Positions 10,933 to 22,561 of a stretch of 64,000 nucleotides of DNA are shown here, piece after piece. Source of the DNA: Pseudeuparius sepicola (lineage: Eukaryota; Arthropoda; Insecta; Coleoptera; Anthribidae); NCBI GenBank assembly GCA_963920635.1, contig OY987298.1:21547647-21611646 (forward strand), in the 5' to 3' direction. A model generated the notes under the pieces. The model was not told where the DNA came from, did not search any database, and saw only the letters and a program-made list of their open reading frames with translations. How positions within the stretch are numbered: the stretch's first letter is position 1; each line of letters opens with the position of its first letter. The translations under genes were made by a program, and so were the position numbers.

Positions 10933-12538
10933 AGTAATATTGTTCCAGTTTATAAACTTGTTAAAACGTTGTATATAATATACTTATCAAGTGCAATTTT
11001 ATAGAAAAATATAATCCTCTTACCTCGATCCAACCAGTATTACCTCTCACGAGGTAATATGGCTGACTGTGTGGATCCAATGGTGTTTTCCATATACTAG
11101 GGAGCAGGTATACCATGACCTGCCGATTGCCAGCTTTGCCAACTATACTTATTTATTTTATGATATCATTTTAAAAATAGGCAAAGCAGGAAAAATTTGA
11201 TAAATTTAATTTTCCTGAACACCCCATATCCAGAGAGCCACAATCTGTTGGCATGTCCAGACATGCCCGCCCAACTATACTTTTTCTTATTGGGTTATTA
11301 TTTAAAGGAATCACTTGACTAATGTCTTACACAACTACAATGTTTTACTTTGATTATCTGTTGTGTTGATTTTAACATTTGTGTCATTTAACATATTATT
11401 CAGACATATTAGTTTGAATAACTTTATTTGTATAAATTGAATTATTTCATATGCAGATTTTATATTCTAAACAATCCGTTATAAAAAAATAACGCAACAT
11501 ATTTAGTCATTTTTTTCGGGAGTTTTCTCGGCTTCTGACATAGTTACCTAGATGGCGTTGGTACACATCATTCCAGCTACTGCTAGATGGATTATGCCAT
11601 GCAACCATGCAATCGATTAGATATTGGATGCTGGTTCACTCTGTCAGTTACCGAAAATAATTTGTTCCATAGCCGTTAAACTATATTTTTTTAAATAAAC
11701 TATGATAAACGAGGTCAATAATTTGCAAATTTAACTTATGTTCGAATGTAGAACTAACATTATTTAACATTTTTATTTGTTTTCTAGATAGATTTAAAAA
11801 TTGACATAATAATATTTAAAAATATATTTTACACTTTTTGTAAGATTAATGAATCAACATGTTACAAAAGGTTAAAGTTAACAAATATATTACTTTTAAC
11901 TGTGTAATTATGTCAATAGGGACGATAAAACTTCTCTCTTCTACAATATATTTATCACCATAACAACAAAAATTAGTAATTAAATAATTATTGTATTATC
12001 TTGCAAATTTAAAAAATGTTTTTTAAGTTCAATTTTAAATTTTGTAAGGTTGCGTTTATTGTGTATGGTTACTGTAACTACTAATTAGTCCTTTTTGAAA
12101 TATTGACTTATACAAGATATACTTTTATTACAATTTTGCAGACGAAAATCTTCAGATATAACTATATGATAGTTCTGTTGATTATATAATAATACTTATC
12201 AAATACTGTCACTGACCAAGAATAATCATCAGCTTCCAAATTCGATACAAAATCGTGTTTTAACCTTTAACATACTTCCAGCCACGATTCCAGACTGGAG
12301 ACTTTTCTAAAATGTTCCTATTACCAATCAGAGATCTACAAAATCAAAATGTTCTAAAATATGTCTAGATTTCCTGTGGAGGCACTATAGGACAAACAAT
12401 GAAATATTGAGGAAAATGGGGCCCTGGGGCCTAAGGTCAACAATTGGTGTCAAAAAATACCTCCAAACTAATGTGAGTAGGTTAGAAAACCGTGCAAATG
12501 CGTTCATTAAAAGCGCAATAAAATATCTTCAGATGCAG
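10933..12538. other. No gene; AT-rich with short repeat fragments
   Basis: A small hairpin lies at 11038-11058 (ATTACCTC / GAGGTAAT). Positions 12195-12300 and 12355-12500 match parts of the dispersed repeat best seen at 35370-36030, with GACCAAGAATAATC, then GGGGCCCTGGGGCCTAAGG and CCTCCAAACTAA. Nothing coding is recognisable. Confidence 0.5.
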
Positions 12539-12842
12539 GGGCCGCGGTGGCGTCGCTCGTACCGGCGCTGACTTTTTAGGCTGCATGTTTTTCTGCCTTC
12601 GATTGACCTTGGTTCGAGGCAGGCACATGCACATGTCTTTAAAGAAAAACACCGCTATGGCCAAGAGCGCTGGACAAATGTGGATTCACGGTATTGCTCC
12701 TAAATAGCTTTATCCGTGTGATTTACTAATTGTCCTACACTCACTGGGATTACTACGGTTTTCTAGGGTTTTCCGTAGTACTTGAGCGAATGCTTTGGAG
12801 TATTGTGAGGGTGAGGGTGAGAATTATTATTATTATTATTTT
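12539..12842 (+). mobile_element. tRNA-derived SINE with ATT tail
   Basis: The head is GC-rich (GGCGTCGCTCGTACCGGCG) and has a box B-like TTGGTTCGAGGCAGG near 12608, at the distance from a box A-like GGTGGCGTCG expected for a Pol III tRNA promoter. The body contains GGGATTACTACGGTTTTCT and GGGTTTTCCGTAGTACTTGA, then GAGCGAATGC. It ends in GAGGGTGAGGGTGAGAATT and (ATT)n. A second copy of the tail is at 42147-42200, which supports a mobile unit. The 5' boundary is estimated. Confidence 0.7.
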
Positions 12843-12954
12843 ACATTACAATAATAGGTATGTATTAATTTAAACAATTGTGCAAATATTTAGTTTTAAT
12901 TTTAAATGTAAAAATGAAATTTAGATAGCTAATTAATTTTTTAACATATTGTAC

Positions 12955-13200
12955 TGTATTTCAACGATCACAGTCCAAACTCGTTGCCTCGGTTACCACC
13001 TTTATTTTTAGCCTTCAAAAATCACAAATAAACTTGTCAGATTACTGTCACTGTCCGAGAATATTCTCTCAGCTCCAAAAATTGCACTAAAATCACGTTA
13101 TAACCTTCCATTACTCCCCGGCCCAATTCCCTGGGCTTGGGCTTATATACTCAATTGGAAGACTGGAGAATACTCTATAATATTCTTGGCTATATTATAA
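12955..13200 (+). repeat. Dispersed repeat related to 35370-35550
   Basis: Shared ordered blocks include CACAGTCCAAACTCG, GGTTACCACCTTTAT, CAAATAAACTTGTCAG, TGTCACTG and GGCCCAATTCCC. It is non-coding. Confidence 0.65.
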
Positions 13201-13612
13201 TTTATTGCTGTATAACGATTTATATTTAGTATTATTTACATTGCTTTATTTTGCAGAATTTGCAGCTTACTGAAATTACAATTACCAGTGTCAGTAAGAT
13301 TGAACAATATAAAAAATCAGAAGTAATTATACATAATATACATAGTGTTTTTTATGTAATTTTTTGTCAACATATACTTTTTTTTCCAAAATATACGTCA
13401 TATACGTTAAGACTTAAGTTTAAATAATTATTGCAATTCCCCTTTCCAAAAATTATAACTTTTGTTTTATCTAAATTTAATTTTAACTGTGAGGCTCGAC
13501 AAAGGGGAATTTTTGAGCATCTCATTAATGGGTTTTTAAGATTTCTTTATTTTATTTTTCCTTTTATTTTTCAGAATTATATTTTATTTAACGCCTCAAG
13601 GACAATAAAATA

Positions 13613-14706
13613 CAGTGTGTCCCACTTAAGGACTGACCACTCCTGTACAATTTTTATTTATGGCTCGATTTCCATAAACTTTTTTTTGTTGGATAGAGCT
13701 TCAAAAATGGCAATAAATGTATAATTCAGGTACCTCGTGCCTTAAATTCATGGCCCACTGAGACGGTGTTTTAGTGCTGAAATTTCGAAAAGTACTATTA
13801 GGGATCTTTTTAGAGGAAAATCAATGCCGGGTTCTTATTCAGCGTTGTTCGAAACCCAAACGTACCAATTTACCATAGCTCTACAGACTGTTTCAAAATT
13901 TTTAGTGTCCCATTTAATTAGCGACCACCCCTGTAAAATTTTTATTTTTAGCACGATTTCATAAACTTTTTTTGTTGGATATAGCTTCAATAATGGCATT
14001 AAATGCATAATTCAGGTGCCTCGTGCGTTACATTCATAGCCCACTGAGATGAAGTTTTAGTGCTGAAATTTCGAGAATTACGATTAGGGACTCTTTTAGA
14101 GAAAAATTAATGCTAGATTTTTATTCAACGTTATTGGAAACCCAAACGTACCAATTTGCATTAGAAAATGGAGGACTAATTGAAATGACTGAAATTTGAG
14201 TTTATGTTATGTTGTGTTGTTTATTCATGTATTTGATGATATTAAATTAAATAAAAAATTTGTTCGCTAATAAATTTTTGAAAAAATATGAGTTCCTCAT
14301 GAATATTTTAGTGACCAACTTACCAGAAATTAAGAAAATTAATTACAAATTATTACGTTTTTGTTTGGAACCTCTCACTGCATATATCCGGCATTACTTT
14401 TCCTTTTTTAATTTTTTTGGAACATCCTGTGGAGCTATGGTAATGCAAATTGGTACGTTTGGGTTTCCAACAACGCTGAACAAGAAACCGGCATTAATTT
14501 TCCTCTAAAAAAATCCCTAATAGTACTTCTCGAAATTTCAGCACTAAAACACCGTCTCAGTGGGCCATGACTTTAACGCACGAGGCACCTGAATTATGTG
14601 TTTGATGCCATTTTTAAAGCTCTATCCAACAAAGAAAAGTTTATGAAAATCGAGCTATACTTAAAAATTTTACAGGGGTGGTCAGTCCTTATGTGGGACA
14701 CACTGT
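13613..14706. repeat. Snapback built of three units (two direct, one inverted)
   Basis: The left end CAGTGTGTCCCAC (13613) and right end GTGGGACACACTG (14706) are both flanked by TA. The unit of about 270 bp occurs at 13613-13880, again in the same direction at about 13905-14165, and inverted at 14430-14706. Shared markers are GACCACTCCTGTA, AGCACTAAAACACCGTCTC (or its complement) and GGAAACCCAAACGTACCA. The open frames at 13431-13724 and 14260-14508 overlap these units and are not credible genes. Confidence 0.8.
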
Positions 14707-15344
14707 ATATAAAAAAAACTTTTTATTAGAATGAGATGGACACCTGCTCGAGAGTACGTTTAGTAAACTTCACTGTTTTATCTTTCATAAAGAATAATGA
14801 CATATTAGATATTTTATATGGACCTTGTGGCATACATAGGAATATAGCAGACAACAGATGAGTTTTACGTGCAGTTGCGCAACCAGGGGGACTGGTTGGC
14901 AAAGTTAATTTTTTATTGTTAAGAATTGCGCCGCACGCGAAAATTTTCAAATTTTCAAGGTCAAACATTTTTAGTGAACTAAAAAAAAATAAGTAACCTA
15001 ATAGCAAAAAATACTACTGATTGTAGTTTTTTCTTTGTTAACTGTGGAACCATAATAATAATAATTTAACTATGCAGTAACTGTAAGAAGTAGGTAGGTA
15101 GATACTCTCTTTTTTTCTTTTACATAAAAGCCCAAGAGAGAATTCCTTGAGTGATGTGGAAGTAAAAATATAAGTTAGTGCCTATAAATTTATCGCCACA
15201 TCCTATAAATTTGTGTGTGACTTGTGTTTCTGTTCTGTGCCGACTGCCGGCCAGACAACTAATCTTTCATTAAATGTTAACTACTAATGTGTACCACCGA
15301 TATCCGATATCCTTAATATCGTAAATTTCATAAATCATAACTAA
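14707..15344. other. No gene recognised
   Basis: AT-rich sequence with AT-triplet runs near 15050. The minus-strand open frame 14726-15007 has no recognisable family features. Confidence 0.4.
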
Positions 15345-16277
15345 AGGGCGGAATATATGCATTTAATTTCAATCGAAATGGGCCTACCCATGGTTCAATA
15401 TGGTACAACAACGAATTTTGATACACCCACATGGATAATTTAGTTCGGAACCATCGAGATTTTGTGGCGCTAATACGAACGGTAATTTTGACGCGCGGGT
15501 TGCGCCTTACGTATTTTAATCAGTTTGGTGGCAGCCGCCGCGCCTCCTGCTGCACCTCTGCTTCTTCTTGCCGCTCCTCCTCCTGTGCTTGCTTCATTTT
15601 TATTTAAAATATGCAATAATATGCATTTATTTGGCCAAATATGCAATAATATGCATTTATATTACATGTACAAATAACTTAAAAAACACCAAAACTGATT
15701 TTAGAGAAAGGGTTTATTTGAAGAAAAATGAAAGGAAAACAAATACATAAAATACCTCGTAAAATACCTATTTATTTCAAAGTTTTCCAATAAAAATATT
15801 TGCCTTCTGTCGGTAGAAATACTCTTTATTGCCATTAAAGATTTGAACCCTTCAATCTTTTCTACAGTAGAGCATCTAATTTTTTTCTAACTTTAATACC
15901 TACATCACCGGGAACCTTTCTACATTTAGCGGAAAATGTTTGACCAAAATCAACCGATTCGCTTAAACCTAAATTTCTACTTTCTAATGAAAGAATTATA
16001 TCTGGTATAAAACTAAAATTAACTTTAATAAAAACAAGTTGCTTTAGCTTCATCCGCATTTTTCAGGATTTTAATGACAATGCACTACACTACACACTGC
16101 GAGTGGTCTCTGGGCTCTCATAATCTTGGTTATATCTTATATCTATAAATAAGTATAGGAAAAACATGCAAATATGCACAAAAATAAAGTTTTTCCAGAA
16201 ATATGCAATGTTTTGCGAAATTGAATAAAATATGCAAATAATGCATATATATATACAATTTGCATATATTCCGCCCT
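15345..16277 (-). mobile_element. TIR element carrying a hAT-like transposase tail
   Basis: Termini AGGGCGGAATATATGCA (15345) and the exact complement ending at 16277 bound a 933-bp unit. CTAA flanks both sides (15341-15344, 16278-16281), which is shorter than the usual 8-bp hAT duplication. The subterminal regions are packed with ATGCA/TGCAT words (ATATGCAATAATATGCATTT twice at 15607-15660), a likely transposase-binding array. Confidence 0.75.
15790..16059 (-). pseudogene. hAT-like transposase C-terminal fragment
   Basis: The minus-strand frame from 16059 reads KVNFSFIPDIILSLESRNLG, then SVDFGQTFSAKCRKVPGDVG and KVRKKLDALL. After stops it resembles a tail like EGKYFYWKTLK (about 15815-15780). 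This order matches my recollection of insect hAT-type proteins, in which such a helical region precedes a short C-terminal block. The VERSFS-type dimerisation core is not clearly kept. It is degenerate, and family assignment is tentative. Confidence 0.5.
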
Positions 16278-16942
16278 CTAATCATAACATAAACTTAAAA
16301 CATACAAATCATTCGGTCTTCTTTTTATCTAGCATTGTTTAGCGCCTTTTCGCTTGGTAGTTGCGGGTTGCGTACTATACGTACCATTTTTTATTATCTA
16401 TAATTTCGAGGCAAGAAATGATCAGTATACTTTTTACAAAAGTTTACATTTTTTTGCAATTTGTCCAATTTAATGCAGGACGGGCATTCGTTTGCGATCG
16501 TTTTAAATCAGGCCTCAGTTGGCCTCGCTTCCCGAGTAAACCGGCCGAGAGTTTTCCGATATTAACGCACAAAGAAGCGGGGGCATTTCTTTTTTCCCGC
16601 TTACCCGTCCCCCCTTTTGTAATCAGAATTATGAATTGAATTGAATTCAGTAATCGGCCGTACCAAACAGCGGCAAAATCAAACTCTCCCGTAATTTGCT
16701 GGCCGCTTGTTAGTCCAGAGGGAGCTATTTGAGTAACTCGATAAAAAATAAGACTAATTTGACGTTTTTCGGGCTTCGTATAATTTTTTTATTGGGAATA
16801 GAGCTTCTTAGAGATTTTTTCTTTATATTATACATGGAAAATCATTAAACTAATCTGGCAGTGCTAAAGGTGTCGTCTAGGGACGAACAGTGTGTGTAAG
16901 AATATATCCATAATGAGAATGACCGGGTATGAAGGCGACGTT
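16278..16942. other. No gene recognised; GC-richer patch
   Basis: Positions 16480-16740 are GC-richer (GGCCTCGCTTCCCGAG, AACCGGCCGAGAG) but have no convincing coding frame; the plus-strand frame 16361-16639 lacks any known domain. Confidence 0.4.
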
Positions 16943-17918
16943 GCCACTACTTCCTAATTTTTTTATTTATTTCCTGGTCGTATTTCGTATTTCTCAACTG
17001 TAATATTTAATTACGTACGTTTCGGCAAACTACCCAAAAAAAAATTATCCTTTACGCCCTATCGTAAGTAACATAGGAGCCCCTACATATAATTTATCAA
17101 AACATTTGTCAGATATTATTACTACCCAACAAACATTCAAAGTTAAAATTACCTAATTTTTACTACCCAACTAGTCAGAAATTTATTTTGACCAAACGAG
17201 TTTACCTCTATATGAGGTAAAAAAGTGGAAAGTGGGGAATGAACCGGAAGTAATTTTTAAGTTAAAAATAGGTAATATAACTTTATGGGATTTAGTAAAA
17301 TTGACCACTGAAGTAGTAAAAATTAGGTAATAATTAGGTAATGTATGTCTATACTTGGACTTAAATCTGACTATGAAGAACAGCAGCTTTCTCTTTCTAT
17401 CAATACCTACGGTAATTATATTCTATAAACGCCCCATGCAATAAATGTCGTCTCTGCCGTTGCCCCTATGACCAAACTAATAGATATGCGGAGAGGTATG
17501 GAATTGTTAAAGGTGGATTTTGTTGCCTGTGCAAAAATTTCCTTGCACCTAAAATATTTCTGTATATTATATGTGAAATACTTCGGAAAAACTCGTGCGC
17601 CTCATATAATATATTGTGTATTTACAAAAAATATATATATATTTTTCTCATCTTCAAAAATGTTTATTAACAAAAATTGGAAAGGGCAAGAAAATATGCT
17701 AAACAAACCTTTGAGTAGTTAATTTGGGTCCCAATGTGTGACTTTTCATATTTTGAAACATAATTGCATCGGTAAACTTTTAATCATTTTGATTTCAAGA
17801 TGGAGGGCATCGTTGTTTGTTTGATGGCAAATAAATTCTTAACTATGAAGTACCATTTTACGTATTTTTAGACTTTGAAGTCATAATTTCTTAAATCAGG
17901 GAAAATATAACAAACAAT

Positions 17919-18180
17919 TTTGACTATATAGCTACATTTACCCTATTAAAGGATAACGCGACCAAGAAGTTAAATTTACAATTAGGGTTATTTTTGGTAA
18001 TAAATAAGGATTTTGACCATATAGTTACATTTTCCCTATGAAAGGATAACGCGACCAAGAAGTTAAAGTTACAATTAGGGTTATTTCTGGTAATAACTAA
18101 GGATTTTGACCACATAGTTACATTTTCTCTATTCAAGTCACAATTTGGTTTATTTTTGGTAATAAGGGTAATAAATAAGG
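17919..18180. repeat. Minisatellite, about 93-bp unit, ~2.8 copies
   Basis: Units begin TTTTGACTATATAGC (17919), TTTTGACCATATAG (about 18012) and TTTTGACCACATAG (about 18105). The first two share GGATAACGCGACCAAGAAG and AATTAGGGTTATTT; the third is shortened. The minus-strand open frame across them is a repeat artefact. Confidence 0.8.
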
Positions 18181-18189
18181 TGATCATTG

Positions 18190-18314
18190 GGTCTGTTTCG
18201 GCAGAACTTGAAACCAGTTTGAAACTGCCAGGAGCATGCGCAGTTTCATTTTGTCGTTCCAAAAACAAAACCGCGCATGCTTCTGACAGCTGTTTCGTTG
18301 TGCTGAAACAGACC
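18190..18314. mobile_element. Short palindromic MITE
   Basis: GGTCTGTTTCGGCAGAAC at 18190 and GTTGTGCTGAAACAGACC ending at 18314 are inverted repeats. The interior is also self-complementary around GCATGCGCAGTTT / CCGCGCATGC. It is nested in the 2.3-kb TIR element. The flanking duplication is not clear. Confidence 0.65.
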
Positions 18315-19454
18315 TACTGCTTTGTTTGAGCCTGTGAATTTTACAACCCTTTTGGTTGACAACATTGCCAGGTAAACTCGAGATTAGGTGATAGAGACAT
18401 ACTTATTGCATTTAATAGTAGCTAATAATATTAGGTATTTTACGAGATTCTCGGATAAATATCAAGAATAGGTATCCATTCATCTATAAATAGAGTTTTT
18501 CATTTCAAGCTGCCCCTGGAGAGATTCATCAATTTCTTCTGCGTACTCTTCCAAATTAGTATCATTATATGAGGTTTCTAATTTCATATTGGTAACTGTT
18601 TGCACTTCTGGAACACTCGCAGACTTATCTATCCCGCCATTTTCAAAGGCGTAATTTTTTATTTTCTTTATGGCCCGATTGTGTTATTTAGGCACGTTCC
18701 TATAGTACTTTATAGAAAATAATGCAAAATCCAAATTTTAAATAACAGATTATATACCTACCTAACAGAAGAAGCTACACTTCAGTCTTTACATGTTCAG
18801 TGTTCACAATTCATTTTCACACTGCAAACTATTTTTCGACTTTAAAAACTGTTTTGGAACAATTTTACTTCATGGTAATTTTTGTAAGAAATTTTGACCT
18901 TCTTTAAGCCCTTTTTACTTTCAAGTCAGAAAAACTAGTCTTTTTGAACTTCACAGTAATTATTAGGTTACTGTATAAACCTAAAAACGACCAAAAACCT
19001 ATAGGGATATAATAGGTCGAATATAGAGATTAAGTTACTTAACTATCCAACCTATTTTTGACCTAATCTACAAGAACAAATATTGAGACAAAATTTACTT
19101 CTTTATAACCTTCAGAATTTCTTAAATTATCTTTTGACTATAAGGGCATCTATAAAGTTAAAAATAAGTAAATATTGACCAAAAGTCGATGATAAAATTT
19201 TCCTCGTCTTCAAAGTCTGATTTTAGGTAATAATAAACTAAATTAGGACCAAATAAAGTTTTCTAAATGTTGAGCGTTTATGAAGTTTATAATTATAGGT
19301 TAAAAATTAGTAGTTTTAGATAACAAAAATTTCTTCTTAGGTTTTTCAAACTTTAAACGATTTTCTAAAGGAAAAAATTGGTAATATTTTACCTCCATAG
19401 GTAATTCTCACCCAAACATTGGTAAACTTGACTAGCCCTGTTTGTTGGGTAATA

Positions 19455-20784
19455 CCTTGGGAAAAAATGATTACTTCATTAAAGATTCTTGGGACTTTCC
19501 CACAATTTTATAATTTCACAAAAAATCCCCAAAGACCACAATATTCTCATCTCTTAGATGTAACCTCTCTTTTTACCAATATCGATATCACCCTCGCTAT
19601 TAATTGCATTAAAAACAATGGTCCAAAATTAAGATGTTCACAACTCTCCCTCAAGATAGTTTTATCGAAGGTATAAATCTATGCCTAAACTCTACATACT
19701 TTACATACAACGATATATTTTTCTCACAAATTTTTGGTACAGCTATGGGTTCCCCCATCTCTTCAACAATTGCAAACCTTGTAATGGAAGAACTTGAACG
19801 CAACGTAATAAGAGATCTAACTGTAAAACCTCACTTCTACAAACGTTATGTTGATGACTGTCTCCTGTGTCCATAAAAACGAAATTAACAATATACACAA
19901 TGCTTTTAACAGTTTTCACCCTCGATTACAATTTACAGTCGAATATCAAAATAACAACAAAATACATTTTCTAGACTTAACTGTAAAATATAACAATAAA
20001 GGTGATATAGAAACAGATTGGTTCACTAAAAAAATTTGGTCACAAAGATATTTGAATTTCTACTCAAATATTCCTTCTACCTACAAAAAGAGTGTTATCA
20101 ACAGTCTTACAGACAGAGCAATAATTCTATCACACTACAAAAACAGACCAAAAAATTTAAAGAAAATTAAAAATGTTTTAAAACAAAACGATTACCCAAA
20201 CAATTTTTTTAACCCAATTATCAAAAACAATACACCAAATATACAACAAATCACAGTCAACTAAAACTAATAGTAATAATACCAAATATATTTCTATACC
20301 TTACGTAAAAGGCGTTTCTGAAAGTCTCCAAAAATTATTATCAAAATATAATATATCCGTTGCACATAAACCTTCTAACACAACAAATTCTTTATTTACA
20401 AAACTTAAACCCAAGATTGATAATAAGAATAAATCCAATCTCGTTTATAAAATCAATTGTAATGATTGTCCCGCTACATACATTGGCCAAACCAAACAAT
20501 ATTTACACAAACGAATATATAAACACCGATACGATATTAGAAATAAAAACAATGACGCCACTGCCCTTAGTAAACACGCTTTAGAAAATATACACTCTTT
20601 TGATTTCACCAATCCAGAAATTGTAACTTATGAAACCGATTACACAAAACGAAATTTTCTCGAAATGATCAACATAAAGAAACATACAAATAGTATTAAT
20701 TATAGAACAGATATCAATAACTTATCAAGGATTTATAATACATTAATCTATATAACCAATATTATATATAAAAAAAAATTGTAA
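19455..20784 (+). pseudogene. Penelope-like RT with GIY-YIG endonuclease, broken (copy 1)
   Basis: The RT part shows LLDVTSLFTNIDITLAIN (19552-19605), then after a frameshift FFSQIFGTAMGSPISSTIAN and FYKRYVDDCLLC, the palm motif with catalytic DD. A second shift leads to NNKIHFLDLTVKYNN and WFTKKIWSQRYLNFYS. A third shift near 20225 leads to IPYVKGVSESLQKLL, then the endonuclease block LVYKINCNDCPATYIGQTKQ (from 20440) with the cysteine pair and GIY-YIG-like YIG, and a stop at 20782-20784. PLE proteins normally place an N-terminal RT before this C-terminal nuclease, which matches. The RT N-terminus is missing and at least three shifts are present, so it is non-functional. Confidence 0.9.
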
Positions 20785-20925
20785 GGCCACTTGTACTTTT
20801 GAGACCCTTGTATAAATGTTCGTGAATTTTTTTATATCCTATGTTTCGATCCGTTCTGCCGCCATATGTTTTTTACCCACCTACCTAAAATATTTAATCG
20901 CACTCTTCGCTTGCTTTCCAACCAA

Positions 20926-21082
<157 letters not shown>

Positions 21083-21331
21083 ATATACATGCTCTTGCAT
21101 TTTTAAAATTAACTAAATGTTTTTACTAAAAAACAAAAACATAAATGTTTTTATAAAACATGATGTCATTAGTTCTTAAATGTGAGTATGGTTGTGGATT
21201 TTTAATGTGTATTATGTCTAATAATTTATTAATTGACAGTTTGTAATGTTGTTTATTTAATATTTTATTTATTTATTCCAGGACGTCAATCTCTATATAA
21301 AAATGTGTACCTAATTTTATAAAAAAAAAAT

Positions 21332-21370
21332 TTGATGATGGTAATTATCCATATTGCCGAAACGTACGCA
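21332..21370 (+). ncRNA. Hammerhead-ribozyme-like motif in PLE terminal segment
   Basis: TTGATGA is followed by a stem GGTAA...TTGCC, then the box GAAA and ACGTACG, in the order of a hammerhead core (CTGATGA, stem II, GAAA, short stem III). The first core base is T instead of C. The same arrangement occurs twice in PLE copy 2. Hammerhead ribozymes are known in Penelope-like element terminal repeats, so the context fits. This copy is probably inactive. Confidence 0.6.
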
Positions 21371-21598
21371 ATTAAATATTACAGTTGAAAAAAGAAAATT
21401 GTTATTTTCGGCCGAATACCCAGGAAATCATTGATACTACTTCCTAACGCAATCGAAGCGGTTCAACCCATCGCGGTGGACGGGCACTAACCGCAAGCAA
21501 GTTCTCCCTACTACTCAATTTGCCCCTGCTTCATCCCGCCACCTCCCTCTACTTCATTCTCTCATTATAATTTATTATAATGATAACGGATCCCGCTA

Positions 21599-22206
21599 TT
21601 TTTCTTGAAATCGGCATTAAAATGTCCCAAAATCGTCATTAAAAGCACAGAAATCGTACAATAATGTAGCCCATTATTGTACGATTTTTTCAATAAATAG
21701 GCCTTGGCGAGTTGTAAACATCAAACGTCAGACGCGGAGAAATCGCCCGTCAAAAGTGACCAAATATTCAAAACCCGGCCGATAAAGGCTCATTTAACTT
21801 TTCGTACACATTGCGAAATTGTTTCCTATAGAAGCGCAATCCTTCAGTATACATATTTTAGTGAATTTGAAAATCAATAGATTTGTTGTGTAGGCTGCAC
21901 AAGAAGCAGCAGTTTGGTTTTTCTGTCAGAAGGTGCCGTACATCATTATACTTATACTAGGTAGAGCGATCGGTAAAGTCAAGCAACGCCGCGCGTAGTC
22001 GGTTCGTGGACGGGTGATCCCTTATTATTATTTTCTTGCCTAATAAAACATTTTTTTTTCCGATTTCAAGAAAAATATAATATGTACCTCGGCACTGAAG
22101 TTCTTTTTATGACTTATGTGGTTTATTTGCCTCGGCCAGAGGCCTCAGCAACTAAACTCCACATGAGTCATACAAAGTTGAACTTCAGTACCTTGGTACA
22201 TAAATA
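21599..22206 (+). repeat. Repeat R, copy 1, with internal 5S-like segment
   Basis: This is one of three closely similar copies (others 49365-51446 interrupted, 58646-59163 inverted and shortened). It begins TTTTTCTTGAAATCGG, and the exact complement appears at 22059-22075. An internal perfect palindrome lies at 21655-21690 (ATCGTACAATAATG mirrored). A 110-bp imperfect palindrome closes it (about 22086-22200; GTACCTCGGCACTGAAG mirrored by CTTCAGTACCTTGGTAC). No protein frame is conserved among copies. Confidence 0.85.
21966..22022 (+). other. 5S rRNA-like segment (Pol III type I promoter-like)
   Basis: AAAGTCAAGCAACGCCG, then GCGTAGTCGG and GTGGACGGGTGATCC follow the order and spacing of box A, intermediate element and box C of eukaryotic 5S rRNA genes (AAGTTAAGCAACGTCGG ... 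TTGGATGGGTGACC). Copy 2 reads CATGGATGGGTGATCC, even closer. It is not a full 5S gene; the 5' third is not convincingly present. T-runs follow downstream. Confidence 0.65.
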
Positions 22207-22561
22207 ATTATTATTATAATCACATCTCATTTGCTATTCGCTCGTACCTACCTCTCCCTTTACCCTGATTGTAATATTTTATCACTCTCAAGTAGTAGCA
22301 GCGTCGGATTTATATCTGTCCCTTTTCTACTTACTTGATTTCTCATCATGAAGATATTTTTACACATTGTTCGCCAGATGACACCTTTAGTTGTCAAATT
22401 CCTATATATTTACTATTTCAAAATAAAAGCATTTGCAATAAACTAACTAATAAGAGTCAAAATAATTATTAAAACTGCTACACTTTTGACTTAACAAAAA
22501 TATCAACTGTCGTAGTTTCGGTAATATCTACCCTAGTTGCAAAAACTTTTGATACATTGTA

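Larger units (their letters stand above)
17119..19454. mobile_element. Non-coding 2.3-kb TIR element inserted in PLE copy 1
   Basis: The left end TTACTACCCAACAAACA (17119) and right end TGTTTGTTGGGTAATA (19454) are inverted repeats. Weaker inverted similarity continues about 100 bases inward (TTACCTCTATATGAGG on the left, CCTCCATAGGTAA on the right). The body is rich in AGGTAATA-like words and contains a minisatellite and a small MITE. No transposase is recognised. The flanking duplication is not clear, so the boundaries are approximate. Confidence 0.55.

Noticed and set aside
12600..12625. tRNA gene suggested by GGTTCGAGGC
   Set aside because: The box B-like word has no cloverleaf around it; the context with ATT tail and a second tail copy fits a SINE.
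17919..18180. CRISPR-like array
   Set aside because: The repeats are adjacent 93-bp minisatellite units without spacers, in a eukaryotic context.
17924..18268. 114-codon minus-strand frame with internal repeats
   Set aside because: The peptide repeats are simply the translated minisatellite.
21966..22022. True 5S rRNA gene
   Set aside because: Only the internal promoter half resembles 5S, the 5' third is not convincing, and the segment recurs inside a dispersed repeat.
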